DNA from: Takakia lepidozioides
Lineage: Eukaryota > Streptophyta > Takakiopsida > Takakiales > Takakiaceae
Direction: 5' to 3'
Assembly: GCA_030704615.1 (NCBI GenBank)
Contig: CM060733.1
Span: 32,242,001 to 32,306,000, forward strand
Length of the DNA stretch: 64,000 bases
Shown: positions 10,982 through 21,684 of the stretch, piece after piece
How the letters are laid out: every line of letters begins with the position of its first letter
Position numbering within the stretch: the stretch's first letter is position 1
Program-made: the position numbers and the translations under genes
The notes under the pieces: generated by a model
Databases searched by the model: none
What the model saw: only the letters and a program-made list of their open reading frames with translations
Told to the model about the DNA's origin: nothing

Positions 10982-12763
10982 CTAAGATCGAGTTGTTTGG
11001 GTAACGGTCATGGCAAAATGTGAATTCAATGAAATTGATGACGAGTTGTGGGCATGGGGAGTTGGGGGGTACACTGTTAGTGACAGGCCGTGTACAAGAA
11101 GTATGTTCGGGCAAAGCCTAGCGGGGCATGAGTATGGTGATTGGGTACATATGCATGGTAGTAGCCATGTTGGTACAGTGTGGTCTGGTGGCCGCCCTTG
11201 ATAGGTGCCCGCGTTCATGAGAAAGAACCAGCGGGTTTCAGCGCGTTTTAGAAAGAGCTTATGGAGGTGCCAGACTGCCTGGTTATGCCGTGTAATATAA
11301 AGACCATGTATGATTGGGTACATACATTGACTGAGAAGATGTGGCCAAGTGTCACGAGTTTGGTGGGTGGTTGAACATAATGGGCAGTATGGTGATGGGA
11401 ACAAATGTGGCCAGAAGATGTGTTTGCGCTGATGGCCCATGTATTGGGCATACCGGAACTTTGTCGTATTTGTGCGTCGGTAGTAGCTTTGGTTAGCCAG
11501 AAATGATTTGAGAGTTTATGGTGTAGTACATTGGATTGAGTCCATTTTTGGATGTGTACTTTGGTATGGCTGATGGAGGCTGCGGCTTGCTTGTGTGCTT
11601 CTCTGGTCAGCATGGTCAAAAGGTTACGGACTGGTCTAGGTGCAGGGGGATCCAGAACGGGGTGGATGAACCAGAAGGGGTGGGTGTGGGCGATGTGGAT
11701 AGGGTCGTTCGTGGGTATAATAGGGGGTTGGGAGGTTCCAAGTTGAGCGAAAAGGTCTGCTTCTTCATTCCCATGAATGTCAGTGTGTGAGCGGACTTTG
11801 AATGGATGGACTGGGTGTTGAAGGGAGATGGCCTTTTGAACAATGGCGGCAATGAGGTTGCGGTCGGGGTGATGATGCTGGGAAGAGAGGCGGGAGATGT
11901 GGTTTCGGATGAGATATAAGGAGGTGAGGCTGTCAGTGAAGATGCAGGGCCAGGGAGCCGAAGGGCAATACCCTGGCCACTGCCGGCGTGATAAATTCCG
12001 TACCCTGTACTAGGTTTGATGACGGATCCATCAGTATAGTGTGAGTTTGCCGGGGGATACTTAAGGGTAGTGTACTGCTGATATATAGAGGGAATGGGGG
12101 GAGGGGGTGTTGTTGGCATGTCCGGGAAGGGGCGCGGTTGCGTCGTGCCCCAGGTTTTGTTTGTCTTAATCTGAGGAGATGTGATGGCAGTGTGGACCGT
12201 GTGGGGGGGGGTGTAGCTGGGTGATGGATGGTGGCCTTTATTTTATGAGTGTTGGTTAGCAACTGTTCGAGCTGGTGGAAAAAGGGTGTCAGGATGTCTG
12301 TATGGAGGGGGTGTTGTATGTGTAAAATCAAGGTAAGGGTAGGTTCATTCCGTTTGAGGTACTCGGGAAGAGGGGGGGTATGGACATATTTAAGTTGATT
12401 TGGGTCAATTGTGGCGAGCAGATTAACCCCTATTGGGAGGCATAGGAGAGGATGAGAGGTGCTAGGTGTGTTTTGTTGTGTAAGAATGAGAATTGTGGAG
12501 GCATAAGGAGAAGAGTGAGCTGCAAATCTTGCCCATTGGAGAGCTTCGTGAGTGAGGGGCCAGAGGGGGGGGGTGAGTGAGGCCCCTACCTTCCCAGATG
12601 TGTTGGGTATCACTACCCGTAGCTCCAAAGATACAGTCTCTGTGATGTGGGCTTGAGAATGTGTGTAAGTCCATAGGGCATGCCAGTGGACTGGAGTAAT
12701 ACGAGTGGGTAAGCTGAAATGTGTTGATGAGTAAGGCAAGAATATCCTGTGGTATGTGCGCAT
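10982..12763 (-). pseudogene. LINE ORF2 C-terminal part: RNase H and Cys/His domain
   Basis: The frame at 11616-12119 contains YTDGSVIKPSTGYGIYHAG, the first strand of RNase H with its catalytic Asp. The rest of RNase H is shifted between frames. The frame at 10982-11440 contains FWPHLFPSPYCPLC and TWPHLLSQC, a C-x2-C...H-x4-C motif. The frames at 11933-12851 hold the linker after RT, including LTHSYYSSPLACP, which recurs as LTHSYYSNPLTCP in the sister copy at 23.1-23.7 kb. Several frame changes are needed, so this region is broken. Confidence 0.8.
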
Positions 12764-14304
12764 GCCGTTTCGAGTCTGGCGATGGATCGTGGTTTCTTGG
12801 GGGCGGTGTCTTTGAGGTATCGGTCAACAAGCCAATATAATTCGGTAGCAAAGTCTTGTTTCGGGGGTTGTAGGAAGTGTGAGTGTGCGTTTGTAGTAGA
12901 ATACTTTTCCCAGAGCCATGTCAGTTGATTGTTGGGGATGATCCCAATGAAGCGGCCGTGTTGGGCATAGATATTGGAGCTTTGATGCGTTGTGGCTGTG
13001 ATAGCGCACTTGTGTAGACTGAGCTCCATACCTGACCATAGATTGAATCTGGATAATTTGGTGACTTGGCGGTTTAAGTGTTGTGGTTTATGTGCGAGGA
13101 TAGCGAGATCATCTGCATATGCGGCGGCTGAGATGTCGTTGGAGGAGGTTTTGTATTGATACCTGAGATTACCACGGGCAAGCCATCGGAGCAGAGGTTC
13201 TAGGAAGATAATGAATAGATAGGGGCTTAAGGTGTCCCCTTGGATAGTGCCTCGGAGAAGGGGAATAGGTGGGGTGGAGCCATAGTATGCGCCAAAGTAT
13301 TCAGTGGTGCTGTTTGTGTATATGTTGCCTATAAGTTGAACGACATCAGTGGGGTATCCAAGGTCGAGCATGATGGAGAGTAATCTAGCATGATTGAGGG
13401 AGCCGAAGGCATTTTTAAAGTCAATGTATAATAAATATATATCTTGTTTTATAAGTTTGGCGTCTTCGAGGGCGGATATGACATATTGGATTTGTCGAGT
13501 TGTACTGCGTGTGGCGCGAAATCCTTCTTGAGGGTCGCTGAGAATTTGGTGTTGTTCCCCGTAGCTGGACATCATTGTGGTAAGCATGCTAGTAAATAAT
13601 TTGTAGATGGTGTTGGCCAATGCAATGGGTCTGTAGTTGCTGAGATCCGTAGGGTCACCTTTTTTAAAGAGTAAAATGGTATGGCTATGTTTCCAGGAGT
13701 GTGGTATACGTTGTAGTTTGTAACAGAGTTGGAAGAATTTGTAGAGGAGGTGGTGTAGTTGAGGGTCCAATGCTTGAAGTATGGAATTTGGTATAAGGTT
13801 AGGTCCCGGGGCTTTAGATTTAGATAATTTCTTAAGACCTGATTCGTAGAGATCAATTGTGAATAGGTCGAGGATTCGATCTGTTGGAGAGCCTCTATTT
13901 TTGAGTGAGAAGCCAACTATATCATGCCATGGGTAGTGTTTAACTTTGCACATACATTTGGTAGTATGGAGATTGGGATGTAGACAGTTTGAAACTGTGG
14001 GTGTGTAGGTTGCGGATGCTTGTGACCATATTTCCTGGTTGATGTCCACAGGGTTGGTTAGCACGTGGCCGTGCCGGTGTTTGAGACAGTCGATGGGAGG
14101 GTTGAGGGTGGGGTTGAAGATGGCTTTGTGAGCTTTTTTGGGATGGTCGTGTAGCAATTGATTAAAAGAGGAGACAAATTTCTTGTGGTTGTCGGTAGCT
14201 TTTTGTTTGGTGATACTGTCAGCGGTTTTCTTAGCCTCCCTTCCAGCTTTGGAGAGAGCAGCAATCCAATTAGGAATGTCTTCGGGGTTGGTAGGTGGGG
14301 GCAT
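12613..14304 (-). CDS. LINE reverse transcriptase (uninterrupted part of ORF2)
   Basis: An open frame of about 563 codons. In order it shows SKAPGPNLIPNSIL (RT block 0/1), the NYRPIALANTIYKLF block, PQEGFRATRSTTRQI, DFKNAFGSLNHARLL with the first catalytic Asp, GTIQGDTLSPYLF, and the catalytic AAYADDLAILAH box with two Asp residues. This is a complete non-LTR RVT_1 domain. The annotated start is only the end of the open frame: endonuclease and linker lie upstream in other frames (14,331-15,560), and RNase H follows downstream. The domain could be intact, but the whole ORF2 cannot be translated as one product. Found within the minus-strand LINE 10,518-18,025. Confidence 0.9.
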   Translation of the reverse strand: MPPPTNPEDIPNWIAALSKAGREAKKTADSITKQKATDNHKKFVSSFNQLLHDHPKKAHKAIFNPTLNPPIDCLKHRHGHVLTNPVDINQEIWSQASATYTPTVSNCLHPNLHTTKCMCKVKHYPWHDIVGFSLKNRGSPTDRILDLFTIDLYESGLKKLSKSKAPGPNLIPNSILQALDPQLHHLLYKFFQLCYKLQRIPHSWKHSHTILLFKKGDPTDLSNYRPIALANTIYKLFTSMLTTMMSSYGEQHQILSDPQEGFRATRSTTRQIQYVISALEDAKLIKQDIYLLYIDFKNAFGSLNHARLLSIMLDLGYPTDVVQLIGNIYTNSTTEYFGAYYGSTPPIPLLRGTIQGDTLSPYLFIIFLEPLLRWLARGNLRYQYKTSSNDISAAAYADDLAILAHKPQHLNRQVTKLSRFNLWSGMELSLHKCAITATTHQSSNIYAQHGRFIGIIPNNQLTWLWEKYSTTNAHSHFLQPPKQDFATELYWLVDRYLKDTAPKKPRSIARLETACAHTTGYSCLTHQHISAYPLVLLQSTGMPYGLTHILKPTSQRLYLWSYG

Positions 14305-14330
14305 GAGTGCGTGGCATGCTGTTAGGGTAT

Positions 14331-15560
14331 TTAGGCAGGTGATACGTGGATCTGTTGCCCAGTTATTCCTTGGGTGTATGGAGGTAGTGGTAGGAATAAT
14401 AGTAAGGCGCGTCTTATCGTGTGGTATGTGTTAAGATGTGATGTCCATGTACGTTTCTGTGTGCGAGTAAGGTAGCCGCCATTATGTTTAGAGCGCATAG
14501 TTTGCGGGATTTCGGGAGGGGCAGAGCAGGTGGCAATGACACTTTTGGTCATTTCTTGTATTGAAGCTGTGAGTATGAGTTCGGCTTCGGTCCAGGCCTT
14601 GTCGGGGAATTGTGCAAAGTTTGCCTCGGAGAGTATGGCTGAGGGTTTTACCACAAGGTGTGAAGATGTTGGTTGGAAGTGTTTGAGAAAGGTGGCTATG
14701 CTACGTTGGGGAAGCGGGGACAATATTTCTAGAGTGGGGTGATGGGGCAGGTATGGGTGGATTAGGCCTGAAGGGAATGAGGGATGGTGGGAAGGTGACA
14801 GATACAGGGTAGTGATCTGAGTTGCATAAGCTATTGATGTGTACGTGACTATGAAGGTATGTTGGGATCTCAGTTGGTGGTTTTAGGTAGAAGCCGTCGA
14901 GAAGGCTTAAGGAGGAGTAGTTAAGTCCACCTTGTCTAGAGTAGTGGTGGTCGGCGGGGAGGTATCGGAGGTGGTGTGAGTGAGTAAATTTTGCCCATTC
15001 ATGGTCTACTAAGGATGGGGGCTTATGTGTATCATTGTATGTATGGCCCGTGAGGGCAATGTCTCTGTTGAAGTCGCCTGCTAAAATGTAGTGCTGGGAG
15101 TGGGTCGAGGGTTGGGTGAGTGTGTTGGAAATGGTGAGCAGTATATCAGGGTTCAAGGGGAGGTCATCAGTGTGTGAGGGCATATACAGTGTATGAGGGT
15201 AATGGGGGAGAGCGCGGGAAGGTGTAATTTGATTATTTGGAGGTGTGATTGGGGGGGGGGGGGGGGGGGGGGGACAGTGTTTTGACCGTGTACAAGGAGA
15301 GTGATGTGTGCGTAGGATACCGAAAGCCACCCCTCCTCGGGTGAGATGGTACGGCGCGGAACGCCTGGTAAGGCATTGTGCAGCTGTAAACGAGTGGTAC
15401 GAAGGGAGGAGTTTGTTGATATATGAGCTAGTGGGGTTGTGTGTGTTGAGTTTAGTTTCTTGTAGTATTATGATATGTGGGGATGTAGAGTCTGTGAGGT
15501 GGATTAGGCTTTGAATACTGGTGGCAAGTGATCCTACATTCCAAATGGTGATGCTGAGTG
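14331..15560 (-). pseudogene. LINE ORF2 N-terminal part: AP-type endonuclease
   Basis: On the minus strand the order is IWNVGSLATSIQ (about 15,545), LQETKLN with the catalytic Glu (about 15,465), AGDFNRD (about 15,075) and NSDHYPVSVTF with the terminal Asp/His (about 14,810). This is the exonuclease-endonuclease-phosphatase fold used by LINEs to nick the target. The domain moves between at least two frames, near 15,330 and again near 14,710, where a linker frame (14,331-14,723) continues towards the RT. A 23-base C run on the sense strand lies inside the domain and encodes polyproline in one frame. Confidence 0.82.
15251..15273. repeat. Poly-G run (23 bases)
   Basis: Pure G on the plus strand inside the LINE endonuclease region. 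Such a run is prone to slippage, both in the cell and in sequencing, and may be the source of the local frame change. Confidence 0.9.
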
Positions 15561-15699
15561 AATGTGCTTGTTGGGAGGGGGAGGTTGTGGGGACCTAGGG
15601 GATCTAGGGGGTGGGGTTCTAGGGGCGGGCAATCTGATGGGGTTGTGTGCATTGGGTGGGGGGGTAGGTGAAAATGGCGTGGTCTGGGGTTGGTATCCA

Positions 15700-18025
15700 A
15701 GGATGACTGTATTGGCTTGCAGGGTGGCAGCGAGAATGTCTCAGGAGAGAAATGGGAATTTGTTGGTAATATTATCTAGTGTTTGTGTGGTACCAGTTGG
15801 GTGGGCCAGGTATTCACCTAGTAGTTTGTGGGCTTCTCCAGGCTTGGATTGTAGCAGGTTAGAGATTCGTGGAGGTCGTGGAGGTAGTGTGGGGGTGCTA
15901 GGTAGATATGGGGTAGTGTGGGTAGATTATGCAGTTGATATAGTAGTGAGCTTACGTGACTGTCTGATTGAGTCCTGAGGTAGTCGTTGCATATGGAGGG
16001 TATTGGGGAGATGATAATGATTAATGAGAATAGGAGGTGTTGTATAGGGTATGCGATGAGTGCCTGGGTGGCATTGACTAGGAAGGAGTTTTGGTAGGCT
16101 GGGAATCCAAAGGTGGCAATTGGGTGTGTAGATTTACGGTTATTGGCAAAAGAGTGGGGGAGAAAGGGGGCGAAGTGGTCACTTAGGTGCTGATATGCAG
16201 GGACAAGTGATACTGTGTCTCTTTGGAAATATAACTCATATCTTTCGTGATGGTCCTTGGGAAGATTGTTAATGATGCTAGTGATGGTAGAGGGGCCCTA
16301 GTTTGGGTGAATGTCGCCACAAGGTAGGAGTATAAGTGTTTCACAAGCAAGTTTATAGGACGCAAAGTGGGACGGTGGGTGGTGAGAGGAGTGATTGGAG
16401 GCCAGAGGTTTTTGGTGGTATCTCCCATGGGGGTAGTGGGTTATGAGGTGGTTCTTAAGGGGCCAGGGAGTAGGGGTGTAGGGGAGATAGTTGGTAAGAA
16501 AATGTATGTTGGGAGGGGATTTGGTGTCGCCGTAGTGGGTATGAGTGGAGCTAGTTGTGGGTGTGTGTGCGGGTGGTTGTATTGTGGTTAGATTTGGGCG
16601 GGGTTCCATCATGTGTCCGCGGAAGTGGCTCCGTAGGGTTTTGTGTTTAGCGGTGGGTGTGGGTATTAGATGGGAGAAAGAAAGAGAGGTGGGTGGGTCA
16701 CGGAGATGGATTGAGTTGGGCAAAGGTGCGAATGTGGGTACTTTCAAATGGGCTAAGTAACGGTTATGGGTGGGTGGGGGTGAGTTTGGGGGCTTAGGCT
16801 AGAGGGGGCTAGGCAGCATATGATAGATTGGGGCATTTGGCGAGTGGGCGGGTGGGGAGTACGTGGGATAGTATTTGGTTTAGGGGAGAAGATGCTTCTG
16901 TATATGAGATGTTGAGATAGACGGGGTTTGGATGTGGGGGTCCATTTGCTAGGTCCACTGGCGCAGCAGTACGGGAGAGGGTAGATAGCATGGTAGTACA
17001 TAATTGGAGGTGGATAAATATGTGACGGGGGATTTTGAAGGAGGGGGGGTATGAAATATTCTGATTGGGGAGTAAAAGAGGATGTTAAGTACCGGACGGA
17101 TGGCATCTAGATGGAGCTCGGTTGAGAAGGGGCGTGATAGGAGGAAACGGCGGAGGCAGTTAATGTATTGTGATATAGTTGGATGCAGCCACCGTGCTGG
17201 GAGGAATTGGGGGTTGGGTAGGATGGGTGAATCCGTAGGGGTATATTGGGAAGGGTGGGGATGGATGAGAATGGTGGCGTGGGGATGGATGAGGGGGTCG
17301 GCGGGGAGTTGTGTTGAGTGCGGGAGATGTACGTGTTATTGTTGTTTATGGTAGGTATGTAGGGAGTGGGAATGCGGGTGACAAGGTATAGGCATGTTTG
17401 GGGAGTCCGTAGACCGGAGCATAGGCAGGGGGGGCGGGGTGTATAGGTTGATTTTTGTACTTAACCGGGGGATGGTGGGGAGGGGGGGGGGAAGGTAGTT
17501 TTGTGGGGGTGAAATATATAGGGGTAACCAAGCCTGGGTTGGGTGACGACTAGCTATATGATAAGAGAGAGTATGTGGTTTTTTTTAGGACTGGCGTGGG
17601 GGGTAGATATGGTACGAGGGATAAGTATGGTAGATATGGTACGGGGTGTATACGGCAGGTAGGGCAGTTAAGTGGGTAGAACGCGCTTTTGGGGCGGCCT
17701 GGATGATTCGGGGATGTTGTCATTAAGGTGATAGCAACCCGTGGGAGCTGCGGCGGGCTGGTAGGATTTGAATTTGTGGCATTGGTTGGGGGGGGGGGGT
17801 ATACGTGGCGCCGTAAGGTGTGGCAAAGATGTAATGGCGGAGTTGGTGCGATTGTGACACATGTGGCAGGGAGGGGAAAACGTGCAATAGTGTTGTCTAC
17901 GATCGACAATCCAAGAGGGATCGGGCTTGTGATGGTGTGAGACGGGGCGATCCTGAGAGTGCAGAGGGTGTAGTGTGGGGGTACAGAATAAGTGACAAGA
18001 GGAGTTGAACTTAGTGAGTGCAGAG
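15700..18025 (-). pseudogene. LINE 5' region (ORF1/5'-UTR), degenerate
   Basis: Minus-strand frames at 16,183-16,747, 16,753-17,106 and 17,550-18,060 are rich in Pro, Ser, Thr and His and overlap without a clear single product. The frame starting at 18,060 has scattered Cys/His residues (for example CTFSPPCHMCHN) that could be remnants of a zinc-knuckle ORF1, but no domain is identifiable. By position it should hold ORF1 of the LINE. Confidence 0.4.
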
Positions 18026-18038
18026 CTTATATATATAT
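18026..18038. repeat. Possible target duplication of the large LINE, right copy
   Basis: Second copy of CTTATATATATAT (see 10,505-10,517). Confidence 0.5.
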
Positions 18039-18186
18039 GGTACTGGGGGTTTACCCTCATAGATCTAGGAGCATCTAGATTTTCATATGTATAGGAAGAT
18101 TACTTTAGTTAGAGTAAAAATAGAAAGACTTTGAGCCAAATCCTACGAGCTCTAAGACATTGGAGTAGGCAGTGTTCTAGAGTTTC

Positions 18187-18332
18187 TGTTGAAACGCTCA
18201 GCTGTTCATATTCAACTATATGGTGGTGTTAATTCCAATACCTTAAGTGATCTAAATAGCTCCATAGTAATAGTGTCTGTCCAATATCCACTAGATCTAC
18301 GATCATGAGCCTAGGTGTGGACTGCCTCAACA
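18187..18332 (-). repeat. Copia-type 3' LTR (146 bp)
   Basis: Begins TGTTGA and ends TCAACA, perfect 6-bp inverted ends. It aligns along its full length with 20,676-20,823, with a few substitutions and small indels. Flanked by GTTTC at 18,182-18,186. Confidence 0.93.
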
Positions 18333-18342
18333 CCCTCTCTCC
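18333..18342 (-). other. Copia polypurine tract
   Basis: On the minus strand, GGAGAGAGGG immediately precedes the 3' LTR (TGTTGAGG...). The position is right for plus-strand priming. Confidence 0.8.
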
Positions 18343-18696
18343 AACATACTTCTCCTTTGTGATTATCTTGAGCATCTTGCAAGTTATGGCACATGTACGA
18401 AAGACCGCTCGCTCTGGTCCACAAATATTGAGAGGAAAGACTGTGCCCTTGAGTGAAAGACCAAAAGTTGACCCCCTTTGCAAGGTTGCCGAAGACTTGT
18501 CTATAGTGGTATGAATCTGGGATTGAGAGTTCTATGGACAATCCTACAGGAGCATACTGTTCTACTGAGTATTTGTATATTAAATGCTCTACTGGTTATT
18601 CTACTGGTCATTCTGCTGATACTTCATTCTATCTACCCTATCCTATTTCTGATTGAGGGAAGAAGATCTATTAATTGATTGGGAAGATTTTAGCAT

Positions 18697-19604
18697 TCAC
18701 GAGTAGAGCACTTTTTGTTGGTTGATTACTTGTTGTAGGCTGACTAATCCTAGAGCATCTCTGAAATGGACAAACTTTTGTTTCCCTAAGGGTTTTGTGA
18801 ACATATCAGCAAGTTGACTCTCAGATGCAACATGGTCTAAGTCTACTTCTCCCTTTAGTATTTTCTCTCTGATGAAGTGGTAATGCACCTCTATACTTAG
18901 TACGCACGTGAAACATTGGATTGTTCGCCAATTTGATAGCACTGGAATTATCACACCAAAGTTGGGCTGCCTTACCAATGAGGAAGCCTTCCTGAGTGAG
19001 AGTTTGCAACCACATTGACTATTTGGTACCTTCAGTTATAGCTCGATAATCCGCTCGGTTGACAACAATGATATTGATGGTTGTCTCTTGCTCGACCATG
19101 CTACAGGCGACCCCCCAAGGCGGAACACAAATCCAAACGTAGATCGTCTCATTTCTTGATCACCTGCCAATTTGCGTCTACAAACCCGTCCAAACCTGTT
19201 CGTCCTTCCGCATAAAACATTAATCCATAATCCATGGTTCCCTTTAGGTAACAAAATATCCTTTTGACTGCCTCCGTGTGAGACTTTTGAGGTGCTGACA
19301 TAAATCTACTTACCTCCCCTACAACGTAGCAAATGTCTGGCCGTGGATTTGCCAAATAGATCAACTTTCCTACCATCTTTTGATACAAAAGCTCATCTGC
19401 TCGCTCCTCGATGTCAGCAATTACTTTCAAGTTCTCAACCATGGGAGTTGGGCTTGTGTTGCATTCACTAAGACCTAGCTCCTTGAGCATGGCTTGTCTT
19501 TGGGATCCACGTGTCGGAGTAAATGGCCCCTTTCCAGGGCACTGACGCCAATAATGCCCTGACTTTCCATACTTGTGGCAAACACCTCGAAATTGTGGTT
19601 GCAT
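18697..19604 (-). pseudogene. Copia zinc knuckle fused to RT end and RNase H
   Basis: The frame at 19,149-19,604 opens with CHKYGKSGHYWRQC, a CCHC zinc knuckle from gag. Within about 25 residues it passes to LGLSECNTSPTPMVENLK and VGKLIYLANPRPDICY, sequence from the end of the Copia RT/start of RNase H, so protease and integrase have been deleted. Two frame changes follow (19,036-19,254 and 18,697-18,978). The last part reads IEVHYHFIREKI and SQLADMFTKPLG, the classic Copia C-terminus. Frame shifts prevent a single product. Confidence 0.88.
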
Positions 19605-20240
19605 GGAGAGCCGTGGTTAGATGATCCAGTCCTCCGATTGTTTAGCAATGTGCGAAATCGAACCAACAACGCTTCCTCGTCGTTAAAACGACGATTCTTG
19701 TGAATGGCAAGTCGAGTCTGCTGATGACTTGAACAAATGGAGTGTAGCTCTCTGCGAGAGCATTGATTACTTGCTCGATCAACAATGATTTCATCAGCAG
19801 GAGTTGCATCAATCTCTGCCATCTGATTCAAGATCAGGCTCTTTACGTCCACCACGAACTTTTCCACCGAAGCTCTTTCCTCCATCTTCAGCTGGCTAAA
19901 TTTGTTGTGAATCATGAGACGTTGTTCATTGTTTTTGGTGCCATAGAGACCCTGCAGAAGTTCCCAGAACTCTCAGTGACCTGCACAATGTAAGGAATGA
20001 TGTGGTCCCTGACGGATAACTTCAGTATGGCCAAAGCCTTGCGCTTGAGTTTCTTCATCATATTTTCGTTGAGATCAGCCTTGTCCTCGGTAGCTGCTGC
20101 GTCGGTAGTAAGCTCAAGGAGGTCCCAGAGGTCCTCTTTCTCCAACACGGTCTGCTCGACTTAAATTTCCATAGGGGACAGTTGCTTGCACCATCCAGCT
20201 TGTTAGATTCGGAAATGGAGTATTCAAGAGTAGTAGCCAT
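19475..20240 (-). pseudogene. Copia gag remnant
   Basis: Three minus-strand frames (20,058-20,240; 19,912-20,148; 19,475-19,915) together give a Copia-type gag: an N-terminal SNKLDGASNCPLWKFK stretch, a helical middle ending in MAPKTMNNVS, then MIHNKFSQLKMEERASVEKF, as in UBN2/Retrotran_gag proteins. The zinc knuckle follows at about 19,590. At least two frame shifts break it. Confidence 0.8.
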
Positions 20241-20662
20241 GATGATTCAATCACTACAGTCACTTCTCTAGGATGGAGGAATAAGCAGGTAGGATCAGAA
20301 TGAAAAAGAATTTAATGCCAAAACAAGATGATAGTAACAAGGTAAAAAAACAAGATAATGAGGATCAGATTTTTGTCACACAAATATGTATAATGTGCAG
20401 GAAAACCAAAGTCGATGCTATATAATCTCGAAACGAAAGATCTATAGATCTTGAGTCTGGTCTTAGGACACTCTTCCACTCTCTTTCATAGAAGGAGCAA
20501 CGTTCACAACGAAAGATCTATCTTGAGTCTGGTCATAGGTCGACACTCTTCCAAGTGCTATCTTTCACAGAAGGAGCAGCAGTCACTTAGTCACTAATCT
20601 CTCTTGTGGAGCAACGCTCACATAATCACCAAGGAACTAACCTGGGTGTTACCCCCTAACAA

Positions 20663-20675
20663 GGCTCTGATACCA
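20663..20675 (-). other. Copia primer-binding site
   Basis: On the minus strand, TGGTATCAGAGCC starts directly after the 5' LTR. It is the standard plant Copia primer site, complementary to the 3' end of initiator tRNA-Met. Confidence 0.93.
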
Positions 20676-20823
20676 TGTTGAAACACTCAGTTGTTCATAT
20701 TCAACTACATGGGTGTGTTAATTCCAATACCTAAATGATCTAAATGGCTGCATAATAATAGTGTCTATCCTCCAATATCCACTAGATCTACGATCATGAG
20801 CCTAGGTGTGGACTGCCTCAACA
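20676..20823 (-). repeat. Copia-type 5' LTR (148 bp)
   Basis: Partner of 18,187-18,332 with the same TGTTGA...TCAACA ends. On the minus strand the primer site follows it immediately. GTTTC at 20,824-20,828 is the second target duplication. Confidence 0.93.
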
Positions 20824-21535
20824 GTTTCATGGTCACTATTACACAGAGTGCAACCATGATTATTCTCGTTAATGACAGATTTAACAAGGACAATTCTATG
20901 GCAATCTTCCATAAGAAGGTTGAGACCTTTACAGAACGATCTAAACTTTTCAATAGGCTTTTGTAACACCAGACATGCATTGTTGATTTTGGGCATTTGT
21001 CGAAATGTGATCCAAAAGTGAACCTCAGATTGTAGTAGCCTCGGAAAATTGAAGTTTCATATGATAATTATTCATGAATTGTTTTAGTTGATCAGTTGAA
21101 GGATTGCTCTAACATATTCACATTGAAATCCCCTATGATTATTGTAGGACAACAATGTGGGATATTATTAAGAATATTCCCAAGATGGAATAAAAATATA
21201 ATCAGTGAAAGAGGTGGCAGTATATATACTCTGACCATCCTAGCTCATGGCCCAGGCCCCCCATTTTGCTGCCATTTATGAGAGAAGGAGAGAGGAGGGC
21301 ATAAGAGAGAAAAACCCAATTTTACAGAGTAAGCAAAGAAGGGGCGTGGCCCATCCATGCCCACTCCCTTGGATCGAATGGCAAACCTACCAAGGGGAGA
21401 AATAGAAACAAATGAAGTGAGAGTGCAAGGCTAGGCGAATTCCTTTAATTTGGGGGGGGCAGCCTATTTTGAAACCAAAACAAATGACTATCTTGGGTAC
21501 ATAACCCTGACTTGATAAGTCGTAGAATACAATGT

Positions 21536-21545
21536 TGTGAAGTTA
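21536..21545. repeat. Target duplication of truncated LINE, left copy
   Basis: TGTGAAGTTA, repeated at 24,054-24,063. Confidence 0.8.
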
Positions 21546-21566
21546 TATATATATATATATATATAT

Positions 21567-21638
21567 GACGCCAACCAAAGTCAGCGTAAATAAGAGCCTC
21601 TTCCCCTTGCAGGTATGCCCCCTTTTGGGGGTGGGCTC
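21567..21638 (-). ncRNA. Structured 3' tail of the truncated LINE
   Basis: Minus strand: outer helix GAGCC/GGCTC, a CCCCC-AAAA-GGGGG hairpin, a CCTGCAAGG hairpin, then ACGCTGAC-TTTG-GTTGGCGT, which pairs at all 8 positions including G-T pairs. Compared with 4825-4895 the last hairpin differs at several positions yet stays paired. Confidence 0.65.
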
Positions 21639-21684
21639 TATATGTAGCTCGGCTTACTGCGTGCCCAATTGGCCGCTTTCGATC

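Larger units (their letters stand above)
10518..18025 (-). mobile_element. Near full-length LINE (endonuclease-RT-RNase H), minus strand
   Basis: Read on the minus strand the order is: a proline/serine/threonine-rich upstream region (18.0-15.7 kb), AP-type endonuclease, reverse transcriptase, a linker, RNase H, a Cys/His C-terminal domain, a folded 3' tail and a (CT)n(TA)n run. RNase H before the C-terminal Cys/His motif, and the tail, make it the same family as the truncated copy at 21,546-24,053 and unlike the zf-RVT LINEs elsewhere here. Frame shifts break ORF2 into several pieces, so the copy is probably dead, although the RT frame itself is open. The sense strand is strikingly poor in G, so the plus strand reads as G/T-rich. 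Confidence 0.88.
18187..20823 (-). mobile_element. Internally deleted Copia element (2637 bp)
   Basis: Two short LTRs (146 and 148 bp), the 5-bp target duplication GTTTC (18,182-18,186 and 20,824-20,828), a tRNA-iMet primer site and a polypurine tract define a complete insertion, sense strand minus. The interior codes for gag and the last part of the polymerase only; protease, integrase and most of the reverse transcriptase are missing. It is inserted inside the zf-RVT domain of an older LINE. LTR divergence shows it is not recent. It could have moved only with proteins from another Copia copy. Confidence 0.92.
18039..21470 (-). mobile_element. Older L1-type LINE remnant split by the Copia element
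   Basis: Pieces at 18,039-18,186 and 20,824-21,470 join on the minus strand once the Copia insertion and one GTTTC copy are removed. The frame then reads LCNSDHE, then T, then LEHCLLQC: the C-x2-C...H-x4-C core of the zf-RVT domain. The upstream part includes LLMEDCHRIVLVKS, the usual lead-in. Sequence at 21,300-21,440 resembles 3970-4130 in the other LINE remnant. Stops show decay. Confidence 0.7.

Noticed and set aside
15562-15978. Plus-strand frame of 138 codons
   Set aside because: It is the reverse of the LINE ORF2 5' region. Its Gly/Val/Trp-rich composition follows from the C-rich sense strand.
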